Source: Microbacterium sp. SY138 (lineage in GTDB: Bacteria; Actinomycetota; Actinomycetes; Actinomycetales; Microbacteriaceae). From it: a DNA stretch of 64,000 nucleotides. The stretch is taken from positions 3,844,001-3,908,000 of the forward strand of contig NZ_CP155793.1 in NCBI RefSeq assembly GCF_039729145.1. Reading direction: 5' to 3'. How positions within the stretch are numbered: the first letter of the stretch is position 1; every line of letters starts with the position of its first letter. A program made the translations under genes and the position numbers. This document shows positions 49,690-58,501 of the stretch, one piece after another. Under the pieces are notes generated by a model. The model was not told the origin of the DNA and did not search any database. It saw only the letters and a list, made by a program, of their open reading frames with translations.

Positions 49690-50513
49690 GTGTGCGAACC
49701 CGTAGGGAGCCCTGGCTCCTGCTCCTGCCGGCGATCGTGCTGCTCGCGCTCGCCTTCATCACCCCGGTGGCTGGCATGCTCCTCATGAGCGTGCAATCGT
49801 CGGCAGGCGGGTTCACCCTCGACAACTTCACCCGGTTGTTCACGAGTGAGTATCACCTCCAGGCGGCGCTGCGCTCGCTCCGCCTGGGGGTGATCCAGAC
49901 GGTGATCACCCTACTCATCGCCATCCCGCTGTCCTACGTGATGGCGCGCGCCGGATCCAAGGTGCGCTCGTTCCTGCTGATCGTCGTGATCCTCCCGCTC
50001 ATGACGAGCGTCGTCGTCCGCACGTTCGGGTGGGTGGTCCTGATGGGACCGTCAGGGCTCCTCATGAAGATCCCCGGTGCCGAGTTCCTCGTGAGCGGCA
50101 CCCAAGGCTTCCTCGGAACCGAGACCGGTGTCGTGATCGCGATGGTGCAGGTTCTCCTCCCGTTCGCGGTGCTGAGCATCCTCGGCGTGATCTCGGGCAT
50201 CCGGCCGCAACTGGAGGAGGCCGCACGCACCCTCGGCGCCGGATTCTGGCGCACACTGGGGCACGTCGTCCTCCCCCTCGCGATCCCCGGCATCGTCGCC
50301 GGCGCCTCGCTCGTCTTCGTCCTGTCGGTGAGCTCGTTCATCACCCCGCGCTTCATCGGCGGCGCGCAGATCCCGGTGTTCGCGCAGACGATCTACATCG
50401 ATGCGACCACCAACCTCGACTGGTCGTTCGCGGCCGCGCAGGCCGTGCTGCTGTTCGCCGGGGTCATGCTCGTGCTCGCAGCGACGTCCCGACTCGGGAA
50501 GCAGAAGGTGTGA
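49686..50513 (+). CDS. ABC transporter permease (PotB-like)
   Basis: 275 aa, six TM helices. PWLLLLPAIVLLALAFITPVAGMLLMSV starts it, and the EAA loop is EEAARTLGAGFWRTLGHVVLPLAIPGIVAGASLVFVLSVSSFITP, characteristic of PotB/spermidine-type permeases. The 4-bp overlap with the binding-protein gene supports the ATG at 49686. Confidence 0.91.
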   Translation: MSVRTRREPWLLLLPAIVLLALAFITPVAGMLLMSVQSSAGGFTLDNFTRLFTSEYHLQAALRSLRLGVIQTVITLLIAIPLSYVMARAGSKVRSFLLIVVILPLMTSVVVRTFGWVVLMGPSGLLMKIPGAEFLVSGTQGFLGTETGVVIAMVQVLLPFAVLSILGVISGIRPQLEEAARTLGAGFWRTLGHVVLPLAIPGIVAGASLVFVLSVSSFITPRFIGGAQIPVFAQTIYIDATTNLDWSFAAAQAVLLFAGVMLVLAATSRLGKQKV

Positions 50514-50515
50514 CC

Positions 50516-51316
50516 ATGGTCCGTTCCGTTCCGATCCTCGGCAGGGTCCTCGCCATCGTCCTCGGCGTCGTGGTGACGCTCTACATGCTCGTGCCGCTCA
50601 TGGTCGTCGCCGGAGCCTCGATCGGCGAGAACCGCTTCCTGACCTTTCCCGGTCAGGGCTTCACGCTCGAGTGGTACGTCGAGGCGCTCACCTCCGACAC
50701 GTATCTCGAGCCGTTTCGGCTGAGTCTGCTGGTCGGCATCACGGTCGCGATCGTCGCCGCAGCCATCGGCACCGCAGCCGCTCTCGCCCTCACCCGCTTC
50801 AAGGTCCCCGGCGGTGCCGCCATCCAGGGGCTGCTGATGTCGCCGCTGACGATCCCCACGATCATCCTCGCCATCGGCGCACTGTCCATCTCCTCACTCA
50901 CGATCGGGTCGCCGAATGTGGGTGTCCTGATCGCGATCCACGTCGTGATCGCGATCCCCTATGTCATGCGCACCGTCACAGGTGTCATGACCAGGGCCGA
51001 CCACTTCACGGAAGAGGCGGCACGCACCCTGGGCGCCAGCACCTGGAACCGCTACCGCCTGGTGGTGCTCCCCATCGCCCGCCCCGGCATCGCCGCCGGC
51101 GCGTTCTTCGCCTTCAACATCTCGTTCGACGATGCGGTCATCGCCCTCTTCCTGCGTACTCCGCAGCTCGAGACCCTGCCCATCGCCATCTACGGCCAGC
51201 TGGAGTTCAGCACGTCGCCCACCGTGGCCGCCGTCTCGACTCTCATGGTCCTGCTCACCGTCGTCCTCATGATCGTGCTCGAACGCATCATCGGCCTGGG
51301 AAGGTTGTTCGTCTGA
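50516..51316 (+). CDS. ABC transporter permease (PotC-like)
   Basis: 266 aa, six TM helices. RVLAIVLGVVVTLYMLVPLMVVAGASI at the start and the EAA loop EEAARTLGASTWNRYRLVVLPIARPGIAAGAFFAFNISFDDAVIALFL identify a PotC-type subunit. The ATG lies 2 bp after the PotB-like stop. The stop shares one base with the next ATG (TGATG). Confidence 0.91.
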   Translation: MVRSVPILGRVLAIVLGVVVTLYMLVPLMVVAGASIGENRFLTFPGQGFTLEWYVEALTSDTYLEPFRLSLLVGITVAIVAAAIGTAAALALTRFKVPGGAAIQGLLMSPLTIPTIILAIGALSISSLTIGSPNVGVLIAIHVVIAIPYVMRTVTGVMTRADHFTEEAARTLGASTWNRYRLVVLPIARPGIAAGAFFAFNISFDDAVIALFLRTPQLETLPIAIYGQLEFSTSPTVAAVSTLMVLLTVVLMIVLERIIGLGRLFV

Positions 51317-52359
51317 TGACAACACTCACCATCACTGCTCTCACCAAGGACTTCAAAGGGACGAAGGTGCTCAAGGGCATCGACATCTCGATGCGTTCGG
51401 GGGAGTTCGTCTCCTTGCTCGGGCCCTCGGGGTGCGGCAAGACCACGCTCCTGCGCTGCATCGCGGGCCTCGAGTCGCCCAGCGGCGGCACGATCGAGAT
51501 CGCAGGCCAGGATGTGACCGGGCTCCCGCCCGAGAAGCGCCACCTCGGCATGATGTTCCAGAGCTATGCGCTGTTCCCGCACATGAGCGTCGTCGAGAAC
51601 GTGCGCTTCGGTCTGCGCATGTCGGGCGAGAAGACCAAGGCCGAGCAGAAGGAACTCGCCGTCCGTGCGCTCGAGCGCGTGCAGATGGGCCACCTGGCCG
51701 ATCGGATGCCGGCGCAGCTGTCGGGCGGACAACAGCAGCGCGTCGCCCTGGCCCGTGCCATCGCGTTCGAGCCGCGCGTACTGCTGCTCGACGAGCCGCT
51801 GTCGAACCTCGATGCCCGCCTACGGGAGGACATGCAGGTCGAGCTGAAGGAACTGCACCGCACGCTCGGCCTGACCACCGTGTTCGTCACCCACGACCAG
51901 GAGGAGGCGATGAGCCTCTCGGACCGCATCGTCCTCATGAACGCGGGTGTGATCGAGCAGGAGGGCGCACCGGCCGAGCTCTACGGAGCACCGCGCACTC
52001 CCTTCGCCGCCGACTTCATCGGTGCCGCGAACCTGCTGCCTGCGACCCGTTCCGGCGCCGTGGCGACATTGAATGGCACCACGATCCAGGTGCCGATGAC
52101 CGGCGCGGGCCCCGATGGCGCCGGCGAGGTGGTGCTCCGCCAGGAAGATCTGCGGCTCTCCCCGACGATCGGAGGCGACGCTCCGGTACGTGTCGAGGTC
52201 GTCACCCATGTCTACCGAGGCGCCGACGTCGTCTACATCGTCGAGCTCGCGGGAAAGCGGATGCGCGTCGTGCGTCCGCGGCACGAGGCGCCGATCCCCG
52301 AGGGTGCGGCCGGTCTCGGCTGGCGAGAGGGTGCCGTGCTCTGGATCGCCGCGGCCTGA
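51316..52359 (+). CDS. ABC transporter ATP-binding protein (PotA-like)
   Basis: 347 aa. Walker A GPSGCGKTT (about 36-44), Q-loop MMFQSYALFPHM, signature LSGGQQQRVALARAI, Walker B VLLLDEPLSNLDARLR, switch FVTHDQEEAMSLSD. The C-terminal TOBE domain (about 270-345) is of the PotA/FbpC type. Last gene of the operon, followed by a perfect palindromic terminator. Confidence 0.92.
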   Translation: MTTLTITALTKDFKGTKVLKGIDISMRSGEFVSLLGPSGCGKTTLLRCIAGLESPSGGTIEIAGQDVTGLPPEKRHLGMMFQSYALFPHMSVVENVRFGLRMSGEKTKAEQKELAVRALERVQMGHLADRMPAQLSGGQQQRVALARAIAFEPRVLLLDEPLSNLDARLREDMQVELKELHRTLGLTTVFVTHDQEEAMSLSDRIVLMNAGVIEQEGAPAELYGAPRTPFAADFIGAANLLPATRSGAVATLNGTTIQVPMTGAGPDGAGEVVLRQEDLRLSPTIGGDAPVRVEVVTHVYRGADVVYIVELAGKRMRVVRPRHEAPIPEGAAGLGWREGAVLWIAAA

Positions 52360-52368
52360 CGAACAGAT

Positions 52369-52406
52369 CCGCTCCTCGTCGGAGGGCGCCCTCCGACGAG
52401 GAGCGG
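52369..52406 (+). terminator. Perfect 38-bp palindromic terminator
   Basis: CCGCTCCTCGTCGGAGGGC (52369-52387) is followed immediately by its exact reverse complement (52388-52406), with no spacer. It ends the Pot-type operon and lies only 20 bp before the next gene, separating their transcripts. Confidence 0.8.
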
Positions 52407-52426
52407 CACCGTCGTAGGATCGCGGC

Positions 52427-54193
52427 ATGGCCGACGAAGATTCCCCCTCCCCCGACGCCCCCCGCGATGCCTCCCGCCGAGGCTTCTTCAAGGTGGGCGG
52501 CGCCGCCCTCGCCGGCGCGGTGGTCGGCGGTGTCGGCGGCGCGGCCATCGGAGCCTCCATCGCCGGTAACGGTCGCGACGGTTTCGCGGCGGATCCCGAT
52601 CCGTTCGCCGCCCTCACGCCGCGCAGCGAACCCGGTTTCGATCACCTCGTCGTCGTGATGGGCGAGAACCGCTCCTTCGACAACCTGCTCGGGTACCTGT
52701 ACTCGAAGGAGAACCTCCCGGCGGGCGAGACGTTCGAGGGTCTGGAATTCGGCTCCTACAGCAACACCGCCTCCGACGGCACGGTCGTCGACGCGCACGT
52801 GTACGAGGGCGACACCGACCGGATCATGAGTCTTCCCGACCCGGACCCGGGCGAGGAGTACCCGCACGTCAACACGCAGATCTTCGGCACGGTCGATCCT
52901 CCGACGAACGCCGACCTCTTCGTCGACGAGATGACCGCGCCCTTCAACGCCCCGACGCGCGGCGAGAAGGCCACGATGTCGGGTTTCCTCGAGGACTACA
53001 TCATCAACTTCCGACGCCTGCGCAAGGGTGTGGATCCCCGGCCCGACGAAGCCGCGCACATCATGGGCTCGTTCTCTCCCGAGATGCTGCCGGTGCTGTC
53101 GACGCTCGCCTCGGAATTCGCGGTGTTCGACCACTGGTACGCCGGAGTGCCCTCGCAGACCTTCTGCAACCGTTCGTTCTTCCATGCCTCCACGTCTCAC
53201 GGTTTCGTGACCAACCAGGCCGGAGGCGGCTACCGGAAGTGGTTGGATGCGCCGGCAGCGCCCACGGTGTTCAACCGGCTCGAAGACAAGAAGGTGAGCT
53301 GGAAGATCTACATCGACAAGCTCCAGCTCGTCTCGTTTACCGGCATGCTGCATGCGGCGGTGCTGGAGAAGTACTGGCGCACCGATCATTTCGGAACGAT
53401 GGAGGACTTCTACGCCGAGGCGAAGGACGGCACGCTCCCCGCATACGCCTTCATCGAGCCGCGGATGGTTTACGACCACAACGACTTCCACCCTCCTTTC
53501 GGTTCCCCCCGCGAGAGCGAGGTCGACGGTGAGGCCGTGTTCGACAGTGCGATCTCTGACGTGCGTGCCGGAGACCGCCTCATCCACGACATCTACGAGG
53601 CGGTGCGCACGAGCGCTTCCCAGAAGGGCTCCAACGCCGTCAACACCCTGCTGCTCATCACCTTCGACGAGCACGGCGGGTGCTACGACCACGTGCCGCC
53701 GCCCGCCGTGACGAAGCCGACGCCCGAGACCGGCCCGGGTGAGATGGGCTTCACCTTCGATCGGCTCGGGTGCCGGGTGCCGGCCATCGCCGTCTCGGCC
53801 TATACCAAGCGCGGCAGCATCATCCATGACGAGATGCATCACGGATCCGTGACCGCGACCCTCTCTCGCCTGCACGGCCTGACGCCCCTCAACGACCGGG
53901 ATGAGTCGGCGAACACGCTCCTGAACGTCGTCAACCTCGACAAGCCGCGGCATCCGTCCGACTGGCCGGTGACCACCCCGGCCTACACGCCGCCCAACCC
54001 GGAGGACACGGCACCACAGCCCGGAGAGAAGGATCAGCTGAAGCCTCTCACGCCGCCCGCACGCGGTCTGCTCGGCCTACTCCTCGCGCGATACGGCAAG
54101 CCCGGTGAGCAGGAGCCGGAGACCTTCGCCGACGCGTACAAGCTGCTGCACGAGCACGGCGAGGAGCTGTTCGGTCCGCCGAGCGGCAGTTGA
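52427..54193 (+). CDS. Tat-exported phosphoesterase (phospholipase C-like)
   Basis: 588 aa. Twin-arginine signal SRRGFFKVGGAALAGAVVGGVGGAAIG (Arg17-Arg18). The phosphoesterase family (PF04185 type) core has DHLVVVMGENRSFDNLLGYL, HWYAGVPSQTFCNRSFFHAS, ITFDEHGGCYDHVPPP and FDRLGCRVPAIAVSAYTKRG. These enzymes hydrolyse phospholipids or phosphodiesters outside the cell. A TAGGAT box (52415-52420) lies six bases before the ATG, so the mRNA is probably leaderless. The C-terminus is Pro-rich. Confidence 0.9.
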   Translation: MADEDSPSPDAPRDASRRGFFKVGGAALAGAVVGGVGGAAIGASIAGNGRDGFAADPDPFAALTPRSEPGFDHLVVVMGENRSFDNLLGYLYSKENLPAGETFEGLEFGSYSNTASDGTVVDAHVYEGDTDRIMSLPDPDPGEEYPHVNTQIFGTVDPPTNADLFVDEMTAPFNAPTRGEKATMSGFLEDYIINFRRLRKGVDPRPDEAAHIMGSFSPEMLPVLSTLASEFAVFDHWYAGVPSQTFCNRSFFHASTSHGFVTNQAGGGYRKWLDAPAAPTVFNRLEDKKVSWKIYIDKLQLVSFTGMLHAAVLEKYWRTDHFGTMEDFYAEAKDGTLPAYAFIEPRMVYDHNDFHPPFGSPRESEVDGEAVFDSAISDVRAGDRLIHDIYEAVRTSASQKGSNAVNTLLLITFDEHGGCYDHVPPPAVTKPTPETGPGEMGFTFDRLGCRVPAIAVSAYTKRGSIIHDEMHHGSVTATLSRLHGLTPLNDRDESANTLLNVVNLDKPRHPSDWPVTTPAYTPPNPEDTAPQPGEKDQLKPLTPPARGLLGLLLARYGKPGEQEPETFADAYKLLHEHGEELFGPPSGS

Positions 54194-54214
54194 CCGCGAC
54201 TTGCGGCCACCGGG

Positions 54215-56158
54215 CTACTGCCGCCCTGAGCGCCGGCGGGAGACGATCAGGAGAGTCGCGCCGAGGATGATCACGACCGCACCGCCCGCCGCCCAGGCGA
54301 ACGTCTCGGGTCCGAGTCCGGTTGCAGGCAGTCGTCCGCTGCCGCTGCTGTTCCCGTTTCCGGTCGAAGGACCGGGCGACGGCGATGGTGGGCCGACGAC
54401 CGCCGCGAGAGTGAAGTCCTGCCCCTCGATGGACTCGCCGGCAGCGGAGATCACGACGGTGCGGGTCGCCGCGCCGACCACACTGCTGCCGTTCGGCGTG
54501 CGCACGCTCAGCTCGTAGGTTCCAGGAGCGAGGCTGCCGAGACCGTAGGTGCCGTCGGCGCCAGTCGTGTACTGCTGGGGACCCCCGGGTCCATTCACGT
54601 CGATCACCACACCCCCGATGGGAGTGCCGCCGTCGGTGCGCACCGTGCCGTCGATGGCCCCCAACCGCGCCAGGTCGAAGTCCACACCCGTGACGTCCGT
54701 TCCCGCGACTGGTGCGGTGCGGCTGACAGGAGATGTGGCGATATACCCCTCGGGCGTCGTCATCGTCACCGTGTAGCTGCCGGCGGGCAGGCGCGGGAAC
54801 GCATATCCGCCGTCCGCTCCGGTCACGGCCGTGAGCGTGTCCCCACCCTGCAGCACAGCGGTGACCGTGACGCCGGGCACCCCGCTTCCATTCCACCGTA
54901 CGGCGCCGCTCAGACTCGGATCCGCCTTGATGACGAAGTCGGCGAGGGTGATCAGATCCTCGTTGTCTGCGGGAACCACGAACCCCGGCGGGGCGCTGAC
55001 GACGGTGTATCCGGTCGGACGGGCGATGCTCGCTTCCTGCGGCCCGTCCAGGACCATGTCGAACAGATACCGTCCATCAGCGTCGGTCATCATGGTCTGT
55101 CCGCCGATCGTGACCGCGATACCCGCCATCGGGTTGCCGTCCACGTCGACAACCAGACCGGTGACGGGCGAGGGGATGATGTCTCGCACCGTGAAGTCGA
55201 CCCCCTCGGCGTTGCCGCCGCTGAGGTTGACCGGGGTCGTGGTCTGTCCGACCGCGATCTTGTCCTCGGGTGGCGTCACGCTCACGCGGTATCCGTCGGT
55301 GGCGATGAAACCGGGGAACGAATAGGTGCCGTCCGATGCAGTGGTCGTCCTGTCGACGATCGAGCCGTTGCCGTCTGTCAGCGTCAGGGCGACACCACCC
55401 AGAGGACCGGTGACCGCGTCTGTGACGGTGCCTCGGATGTCGTTCGCTGCCGAGACGAACCAGGTCTGGTAGACGGGAAGACCGGCCCGGCGGGTGAAGA
55501 TGAAGCTGAGAGAGCGGATGGGGGTCGAGGGCTCGAACCAGGCCGCGGAGCCGTTGGTGTCGGCGGCCGCGGGGTTTCCGGTCAGGGTGAGGGTCGTGGC
55601 ATCCCATGCCGGGACGTCGTCCGCCGCACCGTTGCACGCCGGCTTTCCGGCGACACCCGGGGCGCAGTAGTTGAAGCGGTCTCGGAGGCCGAGCTCGGCG
55701 GCACTCAGCACGTGCCCGTCGGGCGCGACGGCGTGGATGCGCACGCTGTCGGAGTCGATGTCGCCGAGCGCGAAGGCCCATCCCGAGGTCGGAGTGGGTG
55801 CGGCGAATGAGTAGGTCGTCGTCGAGGGACTCATCGCGTTGTCGGCTTTGGGCCGCAGATTCAGGTACGGCTGGTCCCTGCTCGATCCGTACTTCGCCCC
55901 GATGGGTGTGCCCTCGGACAGCCAGATCGACGTCCCGGAGATGACCCCGACCTGCCCGGCGCGAGAGTCGCTGGTCATGGTGGCGGTGAGCGCAGGATCG
56001 GGCGCCACCTGCACCGTCGTCGTGTAGGCACCGCTCGTGCCGGCGAGCGGGCCCCACGTAGCCCACGACGTCACCGCCGCCGCGGCAGGAAGGGCGCCGA
56101 CGAGCACGGCGATGAGGACGATCGATCCGGCGATGATCCCGTTGCGGCGAAAACGCAT
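54215..56158 (-). CDS. LPxTG surface protein with carboxypeptidase-regulatory-like repeats
   Basis: 647 aa. Signal peptide about 1-28 (GSIVLIAVLVGALPAAAA). The first about 240 residues form a unique beta-rich domain. About 245-590 is a series of Cna-B/CarboxypepD-reg-like repeats (IRGTVTDAVTGPLGGVALTLTDGNGS ... TTASDGTYSFPGF, then VTGLVVDVDGNPMAGIAVTIGG, LSGAVRWNGSGVPGVTVTAVLQG, IDGTVRTDGGTPIGGVVIDVNG). A Pro/Ser/Gly stalk leads to LPATG, a TM and RRRSGRQ, the sortase anchor. It is a probable adhesion or wall-associated structural protein. The ATG at 56158 begins exactly at the signal peptide; the open frame upstream is not plausible. Confidence 0.88.
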   Translation of the reverse strand: MRFRRNGIIAGSIVLIAVLVGALPAAAAVTSWATWGPLAGTSGAYTTTVQVAPDPALTATMTSDSRAGQVGVISGTSIWLSEGTPIGAKYGSSRDQPYLNLRPKADNAMSPSTTTYSFAAPTPTSGWAFALGDIDSDSVRIHAVAPDGHVLSAAELGLRDRFNYCAPGVAGKPACNGAADDVPAWDATTLTLTGNPAAADTNGSAAWFEPSTPIRSLSFIFTRRAGLPVYQTWFVSAANDIRGTVTDAVTGPLGGVALTLTDGNGSIVDRTTTASDGTYSFPGFIATDGYRVSVTPPEDKIAVGQTTTPVNLSGGNAEGVDFTVRDIIPSPVTGLVVDVDGNPMAGIAVTIGGQTMMTDADGRYLFDMVLDGPQEASIARPTGYTVVSAPPGFVVPADNEDLITLADFVIKADPSLSGAVRWNGSGVPGVTVTAVLQGGDTLTAVTGADGGYAFPRLPAGSYTVTMTTPEGYIATSPVSRTAPVAGTDVTGVDFDLARLGAIDGTVRTDGGTPIGGVVIDVNGPGGPQQYTTGADGTYGLGSLAPGTYELSVRTPNGSSVVGAATRTVVISAAGESIEGQDFTLAAVVGPPSPSPGPSTGNGNSSGSGRLPATGLGPETFAWAAGGAVVIILGATLLIVSRRRSGRQ

Positions 56159-56208
56159 GGCGTCAGCGTACTGATATACCGGATCGCTGAGAAGTGGATT
56201 CCTCCCGA

Positions 56209-56631
56209 CTACACGTCGGCGATGAGCCTCTTGCCCAGGTCGACCGTGTCGTCGATCTCGTAGCCGAGGCGTCGGTAGAACTCGACGACCTGGGCGTTCC
56301 CCGTCCGCACCTGCAGGTTCACCTTGGGGCAGCCCAGATCGCGCAGACCGGCCTCGACGTGGGCGACGAGTGCCCTGCCCACCCCGAGCCCTCGTGCATC
56401 GAGATTCGTGGCGAGATAGTTCATCCACCCGCGATGTCCGTCGTAGCCGGCCATGACCGAACCGAGGATCCGCCCTGTCTCGTCCTCCGCCACCACGAAG
56501 AGATGCGGCTGCACTGTCGCCTTGCGGGCGATGTCCTGAAGCGGGTCGTTCCACGGTCTCGTGAGACCTGCGGTCTCCCACAGGGCCACGACGGCATCGG
56601 TGTCTTCGGGCTGGAACGGTCGGATGCGCAC
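56209..56631 (-). CDS. GNAT-family acetyltransferase (YpeA type)
   Basis: 140 aa. MRIRPFQPEDTDAVVALWETAGLTRPWNDPLQDIARK is the YpeA start, with GHRGWMNYLATNLDARGLGVGRALVAHVEAGLRDLGCPKVNLQVRTGNAQVVEFYRRLGY as the acetyl-CoA and substrate region. Target unknown. It lies 36 bp downstream of a DHFR-like gene on the same strand. Confidence 0.9.
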   Translation of the reverse strand: MRIRPFQPEDTDAVVALWETAGLTRPWNDPLQDIARKATVQPHLFVVAEDETGRILGSVMAGYDGHRGWMNYLATNLDARGLGVGRALVAHVEAGLRDLGCPKVNLQVRTGNAQVVEFYRRLGYEIDDTVDLGKRLIADV

Positions 56632-56667
56632 CGGTCCAGCTTTCCAGATCGACCCCGCCTGCCCGGG

Positions 56668-57318
56668 TCAGCCCTCGCGGGAGAACGTGATGTGCGTGAC
56701 ACCGGACTCGGCGACCTCCGAGGTCACGCGGTAGCCCGACTCGAACCCGCGCAGGTCGTCCCACAGGCGGATCCCGCTGCCGATCAGGATCGGCGTGATC
56801 CCCACATGCAGGTCGTCGACGAGTCCGGCGCGAAGGTACTCGCGCACGGTCGTCGCCCCGCCTCCGACGCGCACGTCGCGTCCATCCGCAGCGGCGACCG
56901 CCTTCCGGAGCGCCTCCTCGGGCTCGGCAGACAGGAAGTGGAAGCTCGTGCCGTTGGCGAACTCGATCGACGGACGCGGGGTGTGCGTGAGCACGAACAC
57001 CGGAGCCTGGAACGGCGGCTCCTCTCCCCACCATCCGCGCCAGTCGGGGTCGTCCTGGTTCGCGTGGAGCCCGAACATCCCGGCCCCCATGATCTCGGCG
57101 CCGATGTTCTCGAAGTAGTGCGAGGCGTACTTCTCGTCCACGCCGGTGGTGCCCGCCCCGCTGGTGTCATGGAAGACGCGTTCGTGGAACGTGCGGGTTG
57201 CCGTATATGCCGCCGTCAACCGCCCCCAGTCCTCGCCGAACGGGTTCTCGGGAGTCTGATCCGTCGTCGTGGCGAAGCCGTCGAGCGAGATGTTGAGATC
57301 GACGCGAACACGGGTCAT
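56668..57318 (-). CDS. Dihydrofolate reductase family protein
   Basis: 216 aa. RVDLNISLDGFATTTDQTPENPFGEDWGRLTAAYTATRTF, VFVLTHTPRPSIEF, RDVRVGGGATTVREYLRAGLVDDLHVGITPILIGSGIRLWDDL form the RibD-C fold with a long insertion, as in the YyaP/YwjB-like group. The reaction is unknown. The ATG at 57318 has GGAGG 5 nt upstream. Confidence 0.87.
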   Translation of the reverse strand: MTRVRVDLNISLDGFATTTDQTPENPFGEDWGRLTAAYTATRTFHERVFHDTSGAGTTGVDEKYASHYFENIGAEIMGAGMFGLHANQDDPDWRGWWGEEPPFQAPVFVLTHTPRPSIEFANGTSFHFLSAEPEEALRKAVAAADGRDVRVGGGATTVREYLRAGLVDDLHVGITPILIGSGIRLWDDLRGFESGYRVTSEVAESGVTHITFSREG

Positions 57319-57417
57319 GACTGCCTCCGGAACTGCACGGGGTGACGACGCGTCCATCGACGCGCCGTCACCCAGCGTCAGCGTTCAGCGACGCCTTGTC
57401 AAGGACGAGGGTCTTGA

Positions 57418-58473
57418 TCAGATGGCGTCGCCCTGAACGGGCCCTTCCGTGTTCGGCTTCCATCCGAGTGCGGGTGCCACATGTTTCGCGAACGACTCCA
57501 GCACATGCAGGTTGTACTCCGGTCCGAGCTGGTTCGGGATCGTCAGCATCAGGGTGTCAGCGGCCATCACCGCCTCGTCCTGCTTCAGCTGTTCGATCAG
57601 CACGTCGGGCTCCGCCGCATAGGTCTTGCCGAACGTGGAACGGAAGCCGTCGATGATGCCGATCTGGTCGGCGTTCTCCTCGCTGCGAAGGCCGAAGTAG
57701 GCCCGGTCCATATCGGACACCAGCGGGAACACGCTGCGACTGACCGAGACGCGCGGTGTGCCGGTGTGACCGGCCTCCTTGTACGCCGAGCGGAAGAGGT
57801 CGATCTGCTCACGCTGCAACTCGTGGAACGGCTGCCCTGTGGCCTCGGTGACGAGCGTCGAGCTCATCATGTTCAGGCCCTTGCGACCCGTCTCGATCGC
57901 GGTGGGACGCGAGCCCGATCCCCACCAGACGTGATCGCGAAGCGTCGGCGACTGCGGCTCGATCGCGAGGTAGCGTCCGGCGCCCACCATGCGGGGATCA
58001 CCGGGGGCGATTCCCTCGCCGTCGATCGCGCGCAGGAACAGGTCGAACTTCTCCCGGGCGATGACGCTCCCGCGCTCGGTGTCCTCCTCATCGACGTAGC
58101 CGAAGGTCTCATAGCCGCGCAGAGCCGTCTCGGGTGAACCGCGGCTCACCCCGAGCGCGATGCGTCCGTCGGAGATCAGATCCAGCGCGGCCGCTTCTTC
58201 CGCGAACTGGAACGGGTTCTCGTAGCGCATGTCGATCACCCCGGTGCCGACCTCGATGCGCTTCGTGCGCGCCGCCATGGCCGTCAACAGGGGCATCGGC
58301 GAAGCCGCCTGACGCGCCCAATGGTGCACACGAACGTATGCGCCGTTCACACCGATCTCGTCTGCGCCCTCGGCGATCGCGATGGTCTGCTTCAGCATGT
58401 CCCCCGCGGTGCGGGTCACTGAGCCGGGCACATCCGCATAGTGCCCGAAGGAGAGGAATCCGAAAGCCTTCAT
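57418..58473 (-). CDS. LLM-class flavin-dependent oxidoreductase
   Basis: 351 aa bacterial-luciferase-like fold. MKAFGFLSFGHYADVPGSVTRTAGDMLKQTIAIAEGADEIGVNGAYVRVHHWARQAASPMPLLTAMAARTKRIEVGTGVIDMRYENPFQFAEEAAALDLISDGRIALGVSRGSPE matches group-1 LLM oxidoreductases. They use FMN or F420 with oxygen or NAD(P)H; the substrate cannot be inferred. Upstream of the DHFR-like and GNAT genes on the same strand. Confidence 0.9.
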   Translation of the reverse strand: MKAFGFLSFGHYADVPGSVTRTAGDMLKQTIAIAEGADEIGVNGAYVRVHHWARQAASPMPLLTAMAARTKRIEVGTGVIDMRYENPFQFAEEAAALDLISDGRIALGVSRGSPETALRGYETFGYVDEEDTERGSVIAREKFDLFLRAIDGEGIAPGDPRMVGAGRYLAIEPQSPTLRDHVWWGSGSRPTAIETGRKGLNMMSSTLVTEATGQPFHELQREQIDLFRSAYKEAGHTGTPRVSVSRSVFPLVSDMDRAYFGLRSEENADQIGIIDGFRSTFGKTYAAEPDVLIEQLKQDEAVMAADTLMLTIPNQLGPEYNLHVLESFAKHVAPALGWKPNTEGPVQGDAI

Positions 58474-58501
58474 GATCTATTCCAACGCATGGAAACGCCG
58501 T

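Noticed and set aside
54215..57034. A 939-aa version of the LPATG protein starting inside the next genes
   Set aside because: The extra N-terminus is antisense-like and overlaps the GNAT and DHFR-like genes; a signal peptide begins exactly at the ATG at 56158.
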